From assembly GCF_965137335.1 (NCBI RefSeq), contig NZ_CBCRZD010000003.1: a stretch of 64,000 nucleotides of DNA; one strand, given 5' to 3'. Below are positions 9,750-17,338 of the stretch, piece after piece. Position 1 is the stretch's first letter; every line of letters begins with the position of its first letter. The translations under genes and the position numbers were made by a program. The notes under the pieces are model-generated. The model made no database searches and had not been told where the DNA came from. It saw only the letters and a program-made list of their open reading frames with translations. This DNA is from Empedobacter stercoris (GTDB lineage Bacteria > Bacteroidota > Bacteroidia > Flavobacteriales > Weeksellaceae).

Positions 9750-10202
9750 ATGACAGACGAATCAGTAAAATTAAGTAATTACGAAGTAGTAAAGCAAGTG
9801 TTTACGAATTTCTTGGAAGAACATGGACATCGTAAAACACCTGAGCGTTATGCTATTTTAGAGGAAATTTATTTTACAGATGATCATTTTGATATAGATA
9901 TGTTGTATATCAAAATGAAAAATAAGAAATACCGCGTAAGCCGTGCTACATTATACAATACAATTGAATTGTTGATGGATGCTAAATTGGTTCGTAAACA
10001 TCAATTTGGAGATCAACAAGCACATTACGAAAAATCATATTTCGATAAAAATCATGACCACATAATTTTGGCTGATACGGGAGAAGTTTTAGAATTTTGT
10101 GACCCAAGAATTCAATCAATTAAACAAACAATTGAAGAGGTTTTTGATATCAAAATTGATAATCATTCATTGTACTTCTACGGGACAAGAAATAAAAAAT
10201 AA
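9750..10202 (+). CDS. fur: Fur family metal-responsive transcriptional regulator
   Basis: A 150-residue winged-helix repressor of the Fur/PerR family. The DNA-binding half includes HRKTPERYAILEEI (27-40) and YRVSRATLYNTIELL (61-75). The dimerisation half carries H92 (AHYEK), the HDH site at 102-104 and C117 in EFCDP. The usual second CxxC zinc pair near the C-terminus is absent, which is common in Bacteroidetes Fur. Iron, zinc or peroxide specificity cannot be settled from sequence. It is transcribed alone and ends in a strong terminator. Confidence 0.92.
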   Translation: MTDESVKLSNYEVVKQVFTNFLEEHGHRKTPERYAILEEIYFTDDHFDIDMLYIKMKNKKYRVSRATLYNTIELLMDAKLVRKHQFGDQQAHYEKSYFDKNHDHIILADTGEVLEFCDPRIQSIKQTIEEVFDIKIDNHSLYFYGTRNKK

Positions 10203-10225
10203 ACTTGATTTTAAAGACATATACC

Positions 10226-10258
10226 AAGACCTTTTATTTGATAAAAGGTCTTTTTTAA
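10226..10258 (+). terminator. terminator after fur
   Basis: AAGACCTTTTAT pairs with ATAAAAGGTCTT, followed by TTTTT. Confidence 0.88.
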
Positions 10259-10387
10259 TTTTGTGAAAAGTTTAAGTAATCAGACGCTTTATAACTATAT
10301 AAATAATTTTTTGGACTAAAAAAATAATACTAATTTTGGCTAACACTTTTTTGAAGTGAACGAAAGATTAAATTAAAACAGAAGTAA

Positions 10388-12061
10388 TTGTTAATTAACT
10401 ATATCAATATAAATAAAACAGGAATAAAAGTAGCTTTTTTACTATCATGTTTTATGGCGTTAAGTGTTTTTGCACAACAAAAACCGAAAAAAGAAAAAGT
10501 TGTTTTAAAACACGCTGATTTAACAGAACGTAATCCGAAATTATTTGAGGGTAACGAATTTCTATCAGGTAATGTTGTCATCGAATATAAAGGTGATGTG
10601 ATTTCTGCTGATAGTGCGGTTTTATACCGTGATAAAAATTTAGCTGTCGTATGGTCGAATGCACGTTTAGTGAGTAAAGACAAAACAATTACGGCACATA
10701 AAATGGAATATGATGGGAATACAACTGTTGCAAAAGCTTTTACAGACGTTGTATTAACAGATCCAACTTCTCGTATTACAGCAGATTATATGGACTATAA
10801 TCGAACAACGGAAATCGCAACTGGGATTGGAAAAGTAGAAGTAAAAACACCTACACAACAAATTAGTTCCGAAATAATGATTTACGAACGATTGACAGGT
10901 AATATCATTGTGAATGATAATTATAAAACAATTGGTTCTGACGGTACATTAGTAGAAGGAAAGAATGTTGTGTATAATGTAAAAGAAAAATCAGCTACAT
11001 TTGGTTCAGAAGTTTTTATTACGAATAAAGATTATACCATTTATTCGAGAAAAATGACGACGAATGATATAACTGGAATTACAACTTTCCGTGATTATTC
11101 TAAAATTACTCGTCGAAACGATCCATCACAATACATTATTACTTCGGACGGAGATTTTAATAAACAGACAGGAGAAGCTTGGCTAAGAGAAAACTCGAAA
11201 GTATATTATCAAAATAAAACCTTAACTGCAAAAAATCTATATTTTAACGATAAAACTGGTTTTGGAAAAGGAGAAGGTGATGTATTTTTAGATGATCCAT
11301 TAGAAAAAAGATTCTTGAAAGGAGATTATGGAGAAGCATTCAAATATTTAGATTCTGCGTTTGTAACAAAAAATGCTTATGCTGTAAAAGCGTTTGATAA
11401 AGACTCACTTTACATTAGTGCCGACACTTTGTTAGCTGTAAAACGTCACGATGTTGATTCGACATCATTAGTTAAAGCTTTTCATAAAGCACGTTTTTAT
11501 AAATCGAATGCGAACGGAAAAGCTGACTCATTGGTGTATAATCAAACAAAAGGTTTAATGCAATTCTATAAAGATCCTATTCTTTGGTCGGATGACAATC
11601 AAGTAACTGGTGATTTTATCGAAGCATATACCAATGCTAAAACAGAGAAAATCGATTCGATGAAAGTGTTCAACAATGCATTTGTAATTTCAAAAGTTGA
11701 TACGATTTCAGAAAATGAATTTCATCAAATTAAAGGGAAATATTTAACCGTTCTTTTTCAAGATGATAAAATAGATTTTATCGACGTCGAAGAAAATGCA
11801 GTAGCTCTAACTTATATGGACGATACTGATCCGAAAACAAAAGAAAGAGAACGATATGGTGTTAATATTTCGTATTGTGGAATTATTGAAGCTGATGTTG
11901 TTGGAAATGAAGTAGAGTTGGTAGCTTGCCGAATTAAATCAGATGGAAAAATGTATCCTTTGTCTAAATTTCCTGAAGAAATGCGTTATTTACCCGATTT
12001 TAAATGGCGAATTTCTGAGCGTTTAAACAAATGGCAAGACATTTTTATCAAATCGAAATAA
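10388..12061 (+). CDS. OstA/LptA-like periplasmic protein (OstA-like domain)
   Basis: A 557-residue exported protein with repeated beta-jellyroll OstA/LptA strands. The recurring patterns K-N-V-V-Y-N, A-D-Y-M-D-Y-N and T-x-A-D are those of LptA/LptD N-terminal domains that bridge lipopolysaccharide across the periplasm. Bacteroidetes carry this long OstA-like form, probably in LPS export. The N-terminus has a signal peptide (GIKVAFLLSCFMALSVFAQQ). The start is TTG at 10388; no upstream ATG is in frame. It leads an apparent three-gene operon with a lipoprotein and a class III aminotransferase. Confidence 0.85.
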   Translation: MLINYININKTGIKVAFLLSCFMALSVFAQQKPKKEKVVLKHADLTERNPKLFEGNEFLSGNVVIEYKGDVISADSAVLYRDKNLAVVWSNARLVSKDKTITAHKMEYDGNTTVAKAFTDVVLTDPTSRITADYMDYNRTTEIATGIGKVEVKTPTQQISSEIMIYERLTGNIIVNDNYKTIGSDGTLVEGKNVVYNVKEKSATFGSEVFITNKDYTIYSRKMTTNDITGITTFRDYSKITRRNDPSQYIITSDGDFNKQTGEAWLRENSKVYYQNKTLTAKNLYFNDKTGFGKGEGDVFLDDPLEKRFLKGDYGEAFKYLDSAFVTKNAYAVKAFDKDSLYISADTLLAVKRHDVDSTSLVKAFHKARFYKSNANGKADSLVYNQTKGLMQFYKDPILWSDDNQVTGDFIEAYTNAKTEKIDSMKVFNNAFVISKVDTISENEFHQIKGKYLTVLFQDDKIDFIDVEENAVALTYMDDTDPKTKERERYGVNISYCGIIEADVVGNEVELVACRIKSDGKMYPLSKFPEEMRYLPDFKWRISERLNKWQDIFIKSK

Positions 12062-12100
12062 TCTTTTCTTAAATTATTCGTTTAATCTCTAAAACTATAA

Positions 12101-12652
12101 ATGAAAACTACATCTATTATATTATCTCTCGTTTTACTAACAAGTTGTTATACTTACACTGCTTTTGATCCTGAAGAATATGCTGCTGAGATGGCAAAAA
12201 ATGCTAATCAGCCAACAAATCTAAAAGAAAGAAGTCGTGTTAGAGCAGAACTCTCTCAATCGAAAAGAGCAAGACAAGATCCAAATCAAGATGCAAACAG
12301 TTCAACAGCAAGAATTAGTAAAACAGAAATGGATGAATTCAAATCAAATCAAAAAACATCAACTGAAGATAAAATAGCGATAGATCCTTCTACAATAAAG
12401 ATTACAGATGTGATTAAACCTGATAATTTTTATAAAGTTGATGCACAAGGAAAAGAGTATACAATTGAGGCTAAACAATGGAAAGCTGATACTTTATATG
12501 CTGTTGTAAAAGGAACAGAAAAAGAATTAAAATTTCATAAAAACGATATTTCTACATTCAAAATAAGAAAATTTTCAAAAGGTAAGTCAGACGCTTTAAC
12601 TGTTGCATCGTACGCAATAGGAGGAGCAGCTGCACTTTTATTATTAAAATAA
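12101..12652 (+). CDS. lipoprotein of unknown function
   Basis: The 183-residue product has a lipoprotein signal peptide with lipobox LLTSC (Cys16). The mature part is polar, with a Gln/Ser/Lys-rich stretch (residues 45-90) and a folded-looking region where TLYAVVKGTEKELKF resembles a small beta domain. It ends with a glycine/alanine-rich hydrophobic tail (YAIGGAAALLLLK) that may insert in a membrane. It lies 39 bases after the OstA-like gene and ends one base before the aminotransferase start, so it belongs to that operon. Confidence 0.75.
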   Translation: MKTTSIILSLVLLTSCYTYTAFDPEEYAAEMAKNANQPTNLKERSRVRAELSQSKRARQDPNQDANSSTARISKTEMDEFKSNQKTSTEDKIAIDPSTIKITDVIKPDNFYKVDAQGKEYTIEAKQWKADTLYAVVKGTEKELKFHKNDISTFKIRKFSKGKSDALTVASYAIGGAAALLLLK

Positions 12653-12653
12653 A

Positions 12654-13841
12654 ATGGGAACATTAAAAGAAGAATTTTTTCAATACCAAGCGCAAACAAC
12701 AAATTTCGCTTCTGGTTTTGAAGTTGATTACGCAAAAGGCTCTTATATCTATGGAAAAGATGGAAGAGCCTATCTTGATTTTGTAGCTGGCGTTTCTGTC
12801 AACACGCTTGGTCATAGCCATCCGCGAATCAATCAGGCGATCATCAATCAAGTGAATAAATATATGCATGTTGCTGTTTATGGAGAATATGCACAAGAAA
12901 AACCAGTAGAATTATGTAAACGTTTGGTCGATTTAACACCAAAAGGTTTAGATCAAGTATATTTGGTTAATTCGGGTACAGAAGCAATCGAAGCTTCGTT
13001 AAAATTAGCAAAACGCTATACAGGACGACGTCAATTGGTGTCTTTTCGAAATGCTTACCATGGGAATACTCATGGATCGTTAAGTGTATCTGGTGACGAA
13101 CGTAAAAAAGCAGCGTTTCGACCATTATTACCTGAAGTTTATTTCATAAATTTTAATAATGAAGAAGATTTACAAAAGATAACAACTGAAACAGCAGGTG
13201 TAATAGTTGAAAGTATTCGAGGTGCTTCTGGTTTTCGTTTGCCTGAAAACGACTTTTTTATTAAATTAAAAAAACGTTGTGATGAGGTCGGTGCTTTGTT
13301 GATAATGGACGAAATTCAGCCAGGTTTTGGTCGTACTGGAAAATTGTTTGGTTTCGAGCACTTTGGTGTCGTTCCAGATATTGTAGCAATGGGAAAAGGA
13401 ATGGCAAGCGGACTACCTGTTGGTGCGTTTATGACATCGAATGAAATTATGAGTTCTCTAAAACAAAATCCTCAGTTAGGACATATCACGACTTTTGGTG
13501 GAAATCCAGTAATTGCTGCAGCAGCTTTAGAACTATTAAATGTATTGGAAGAAGAAAATTTAATGGATGATATCGCACGCAAAGAACAATTGTTTAGAGA
13601 TAATTTGAAACATCCTAAAATTAAGAAAATTCATGGTAAAGGCTTGATGTTAGCACCAGAATTATCTTCACCAGAATATACTTTAAGAGTTCAACAAGAA
13701 TGTATGAATCGTGGTTTGATTCTTTTCTTTTTGATGTATAGTATAGAAAATTTAAGAATTACGCCTCCAATTAATATTTCAGATGAAGATATTATCAAAG
13801 GATGTGAGATTTTGAAATCTGTTTTAAACGATTTAGATTAA
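12654..13841 (+). CDS. class III PLP-dependent aminotransferase (acetylornithine/ornithine aminotransferase-like)
   Basis: A cytosolic fold-type I pyridoxal-phosphate enzyme of 395 residues. It shows the phosphate-binding NSGTEAIEASLKLAK (106-120), D219 in MDEIQPGFGRTGK contacting the pyridine nitrogen, and Schiff-base lysine K248 in AMGKGMASGLPVGA. The order and length match the aspartate-aminotransferase-family/ArgD-RocD group. The amino donor cannot be fixed. It is translationally coupled to the lipoprotein gene (1-base gap) and ends at a hairpin terminator. No arginine genes are nearby. Confidence 0.9.
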   Translation: MGTLKEEFFQYQAQTTNFASGFEVDYAKGSYIYGKDGRAYLDFVAGVSVNTLGHSHPRINQAIINQVNKYMHVAVYGEYAQEKPVELCKRLVDLTPKGLDQVYLVNSGTEAIEASLKLAKRYTGRRQLVSFRNAYHGNTHGSLSVSGDERKKAAFRPLLPEVYFINFNNEEDLQKITTETAGVIVESIRGASGFRLPENDFFIKLKKRCDEVGALLIMDEIQPGFGRTGKLFGFEHFGVVPDIVAMGKGMASGLPVGAFMTSNEIMSSLKQNPQLGHITTFGGNPVIAAAALELLNVLEEENLMDDIARKEQLFRDNLKHPKIKKIHGKGLMLAPELSSPEYTLRVQQECMNRGLILFFLMYSIENLRITPPINISDEDIIKGCEILKSVLNDLD

Positions 13842-13854
13842 TTAATATACTAAA

Positions 13855-13882
13855 AAGCTTCAGAAAATTCTGAAGTTTTTTT
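13855..13882 (+). terminator. terminator after the aminotransferase
   Basis: CTTCAGAA pairs with TTCTGAAG, then a run of seven T. Confidence 0.8.
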
Positions 13883-13886
13883 AGTA

Positions 13887-14100
13887 TTATTTATTTCGTT
13901 TTTCTAACAAATCTGGACAACGTTCTTTCGTACGTTCAACTGCTTTATCGTGTAGCCCACCATTGATATACGTCGCGTTGTTTTCTTCTGTAATTTCAGT
14001 CGTTTGATTCTCAGGTTTATCTTGATTTCCTGATTTGGATTCGCACGAAAGCATAAATGCAAGTAGAAGTAGAGGAAGTCCTTTTAATGTATTAATAGTA
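13887..14100 (-). CDS. small lipoprotein with a TrmD-like C-terminal tail, start codon unclear
   Basis: On the minus strand an open frame reads NTLKGLPLLLLAFMLSC, a lipoprotein signal with a lipobox Cys. A Gln/Glu/Asn-rich linker follows, and then a tail LHDKAVERTKERCPDLL ending at 13887. The tail copies the C-terminus of TrmD (HDKAVERTKARRPDLL); 33 bases are identical between 13925-13957 and 20346-20378. The only ATG (14054) lies after the hydrophobic core, so the true start was probably lost when the upstream oxidoreductase pseudogene was joined in frame. It may be a remnant rather than an active gene. Confidence 0.45.
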
Positions 14101-14511
14101 ATTTTTGTTTTTGTATATTTTTGTACAGAACGTATTAAAGATTTGGCTAAATCTTCAACTTTTAGAGGTTTGTATTTTTTAAATAAACCGATAGAATTGA
14201 AAAAGCCAATTACTTTTACACCTAAAACTTCAATTTTAATTGATAATCATAATCTATAATGCGTTGTTTTTCTTTGCTTCCGGCATCTTTTAAAGTTGTG
14301 CCTAAGCATGAAAACGCAACATCATCAATGATGTATTCAGAATAATTTTCTAATTGATCAAAATCAACAATAATTTCTTGCATTTTAGGATGTGAAATAT
14401 TCGTTTTACGACGAACAAGAATTACAATTTCAAGATAATTAGAATCATTAATTAATTCTTGAACTAAAATTTTCCTGTAGCGCCAGTAGCTCCAATAACG
14501 ATAGCAATCAT
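14055..14511 (-). pseudogene. decayed NAD(P)-binding oxidoreductase (HTATIP2/SDR-like)
   Basis: Starting at the ATG at 14511 the minus strand encodes MIAIVIGATGATGK, the Rossmann motif of atypical short-chain dehydrogenases. One A is missing right after the AAA lysine codon, so translation stops at once. In the shifted frame the protein continues as ILVQELINDSNYLEIVILVRR to about DYDYQLK. The middle of the protein is then absent, and the C-terminal part resumes as VLGVKVIGFFNSIG to ITINTLK, running in frame into the lipoprotein-like frame. A frameshift plus an internal deletion make it non-functional. Confidence 0.7.
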
Positions 14512-14556
14512 AGTATTTTAGATTCAATTAAAAATTAAAAATAGTAATTTGTAGGT

Positions 14557-16089
14557 TTAAAAAATAACACCAATATTAAATGATAAAAATTGATTATTTT
14601 GTTCTAAAATAGTAGTATTTAAATAATCAGCTGAAATAAATAATTTTGGAAGATTTTTTAACTCAAAATCATAACGAATAGTCGCTCCAAATTCAGATAT
14701 ATTACTTGATAAATAATTATACTCTGACAGAACTAAATCTTTTATCGATTGCTTATAATCCTCAGAGAAAATAGCATCTTTATTTGTTATTTTTTTGTAA
14801 GAAAATACAGGTTTTACAGAAAGTACATGCTGCTCATTAACCTTGTATTTAAGATCAGTTTTTAATCCAATTAAAATACTATTCCATTTTTGTCCATTAA
14901 ATGGACCTATACGTTTTTCTACAAATTGTTCGTAGTTGGCAAAAGGGATTAGCGTAACATTTACTTTACGAGAATTGTATTGATAAAAAAGCTCTGCTGA
15001 ATAATTTGTAATATCTTTTTTATACGATTTTTGTTTATAAATTAATTCAATAACCTTAGTGTTGTTGCTATATCCATATTCGGTTCCTATTTTTTTGCGG
15101 TAATTATATTGAGCTTTTATACCAAGTCGATTATTATTAATTGTAAAAAACTTAGCACCTTCAAATAAGTAATTTTCTTCAATTAAATCGGCTATGTCAA
15201 AATAATTAGTTTGTGTTCCGTTTGTGGTTTTAAGTAAATCATGTTTACTTTTTTTCGCCATTAAATAGAAATCATTATTATTTGAGATTTGTCCTCCATA
15301 AGTATATCCGAATTGCTCATAAATACTTGATATGTTATTGTTACCACCACTAAATAAATAGTTATAATTTCCGAATCCAGCCATTTGATTAACGGTAGGA
15401 TATCCAAGAATACTTGCAAAACGAACATTGTTATTTTGTGTGTATTTTTCACCTTGAATGAAAATTCCAGCTTCTAAATTTTTGTAAAAATTAAAGTTTA
15501 AACCAGCTTTAACTTCAAGATTAGAAGTAACAGTTTTATTTCTTGGATCTTTACTACGCGCACCCATTTGGGCGATATAATTCCCTTCTAAACCATATGA
15601 AATTCGATTTAATTTTTTGGCAAAACCACCTTTAAAATTATATTTCTCAACATCTAATTTTCCTCCAACAGAATCGGCTACGCTATATGGTGAAATACGA
15701 TCATAATCTAAATTCTCATTCCACTTAACGTCTTTTGTAGAGATAGAAGAATAAGCAGCTTCTCCCCATAAAGAGACATTTTTTTTAAGTGTTTGATAAG
15801 ATTTTGTTTTTAAACCAAAAGATGTTTGATCCTTTCCTAATGGATATCGATTAATTTGGTCTTTATTTGTTTGAGAATTTATATATAATTCGGAGAAAGA
15901 AAAATTACTATAATCCGACATTGATGCCGGATTATAGTATAAATTATTTATAAAATCTCTTTCGGTATGATATTGTCTATTAATGGTTTCTAAATACGTA
16001 ATAGTATCTTTTTTTTGATTTTGCGCTTGTACATTAACAGAAATCAAAACAGAAAATATCGTTAATCGAAATAAATTTTTGTGTTTCAA
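14557..16089 (-). CDS. outer-membrane beta-barrel protein, DUF6850-like
   Basis: The 510-residue protein has a signal peptide (residues 1-22, ending VNVQAQ). It consists of alternating aromatic/polar beta strands and ends in a C-terminal aromatic residue (NIGVIF), as outer-membrane barrels do. Bacteroidetes genes of this size next to a DUF4876 lipoprotein and a TonB receptor belong to the DUF6850 group; I assign it by context and architecture. It is the last gene of a three-gene minus-strand operon, 12 bases after the DUF4876 gene. Confidence 0.75.
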   Translation of the reverse strand: MKHKNLFRLTIFSVLISVNVQAQNQKKDTITYLETINRQYHTERDFINNLYYNPASMSDYSNFSFSELYINSQTNKDQINRYPLGKDQTSFGLKTKSYQTLKKNVSLWGEAAYSSISTKDVKWNENLDYDRISPYSVADSVGGKLDVEKYNFKGGFAKKLNRISYGLEGNYIAQMGARSKDPRNKTVTSNLEVKAGLNFNFYKNLEAGIFIQGEKYTQNNNVRFASILGYPTVNQMAGFGNYNYLFSGGNNNISSIYEQFGYTYGGQISNNNDFYLMAKKSKHDLLKTTNGTQTNYFDIADLIEENYLFEGAKFFTINNNRLGIKAQYNYRKKIGTEYGYSNNTKVIELIYKQKSYKKDITNYSAELFYQYNSRKVNVTLIPFANYEQFVEKRIGPFNGQKWNSILIGLKTDLKYKVNEQHVLSVKPVFSYKKITNKDAIFSEDYKQSIKDLVLSEYNYLSSNISEFGATIRYDFELKNLPKLFISADYLNTTILEQNNQFLSFNIGVIF

Positions 16090-16101
16090 AATAAGATTGT
16101 T

Positions 16102-17328
16102 TTAGTGAACGATTCCGTTTTTTAAACTTGGTTCAGCATTTTTATTAAAATCAATTGTAGAATTGTTCGTGTCTTTGTATACATTTTTTCCAGTAGCAGA
16201 TTGTCCAATAACATTTCTACGAACAGATTTACCTATTCTATTTGGATCGTTGTAAAAAGCTCCTACACTTGTCCAACCCGCATCGATAGAAGGAGATGTT
16301 AATAATTGTAACAACTTATCTTCGTTTGCATTATTCATTCCATCAATAATCCAAGAATTTGGAATTTTGTATGCAGATTTAGAAGTAATGTTTCCAGCAG
16401 AATTTGTGTATTCGTAATCGTATTTTTGATTCGCTAAAAATGTCGTTTTATCTTGTCCTTCTGGGAAACGCGCAATTACATAAGCCTCAACACCACTGCT
16501 GTGTAAGAAAAACATATTAAAATTCATTTGAGTGTAAATTACATCTACATTTGGAACATTTGGATTGTCTACATTTCCTAAAGCTGGATTATCATTTGGA
16601 AACTCAAAATCAGCATTACTTAAATTGAAAGCTGTACTAGAAATTGAATTATGATCGATCGCATTATCAGCAATTACAATAAAATCTCCTGGTTGTACTG
16701 GGTATTGTTGACCAGTTCCTGGTAAAACCATCACACCTTTTACTGGAAAATATTCTGTAGTTGCATAAGGTGTAACATTGTTGTCTACCGATGTTAAAAA
16801 GTTTGATTGTCCAATAATTAATTGATCTGCAAATAAAACTTCGTCTGTATTGTTTGTTAGTTTAAAGTAACGGCTTGAGTTGTAATTTTTTCCTTCTGGA
16901 GTTTTAACTCCTGTAAAGAAAACTTCCTCAATAATAAAATCGTTATTAAAAGATTTTACATATAAATCTATATTTACATTTTCTACAGCACTTACAATAT
17001 CAATGTTAGCACCTCCACCAACAGTAAATGTTTCGTTTGATTGCGAAATAATTTCACCATTAACAGTGATTTTGTAAGATCCTTTAGGTAACTCTAAAGA
17101 ATGAAAGTTAGTGTTTTCGATTGTTTTAGTTGTAGTTACACCAGTATTTATTTCTAAAATATCAATGTTTAATGTTTTATATGTTGAAATGTTTTCTCCT
17201 CTAAATCCTAAAGTTAAAATACTTTTTTGAGTTTGTTCTACATTAAAACCATCATCATCAGAACAAGAAGTTATTGTAATTGTTGAAGTGATTGCTAAAA
17301 GACCTAATAGTAAAATACGTTTTTTCAT
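16102..17328 (-). CDS. DUF4876-type surface lipoprotein
   Basis: A 408-residue lipoprotein with signal peptide and lipobox (TITSCSDDD, Cys22), anchored in the outer membrane. An N-terminal beta-sandwich-like region (residues 35-120) is followed by a conserved part with IIEEVFFTGVKTPEGKNY, NSRYFKL-type text, and GDFIVIADNAIDH, characteristic of DUF4876. The SDDD after the Cys resembles the lipoprotein export signal of surface-exposed lipoproteins. It lies 10 bases after the TonB receptor gene and is probably the ligand-binding partner of that receptor, by analogy with SusC/SusD-type pairs. Confidence 0.8.
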   Translation of the reverse strand: MKKRILLLGLLAITSTITITSCSDDDGFNVEQTQKSILTLGFRGENISTYKTLNIDILEINTGVTTTKTIENTNFHSLELPKGSYKITVNGEIISQSNETFTVGGGANIDIVSAVENVNIDLYVKSFNNDFIIEEVFFTGVKTPEGKNYNSSRYFKLTNNTDEVLFADQLIIGQSNFLTSVDNNVTPYATTEYFPVKGVMVLPGTGQQYPVQPGDFIVIADNAIDHNSISSTAFNLSNADFEFPNDNPALGNVDNPNVPNVDVIYTQMNFNMFFLHSSGVEAYVIARFPEGQDKTTFLANQKYDYEYTNSAGNITSKSAYKIPNSWIIDGMNNANEDKLLQLLTSPSIDAGWTSVGAFYNDPNRIGKSVRRNVIGQSATGKNVYKDTNNSTIDFNKNAEPSLKNGIVH

Positions 17329-17338
17329 TGTAATATGT

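Noticed and set aside
14222..14527. A 101-codon minus-strand open frame starting MNLKYYDCYRYW.
   Set aside because: Its first 20 residues are out-of-frame reading of the Rossmann motif; the sequence is the frameshifted oxidoreductase and not a separate gene.
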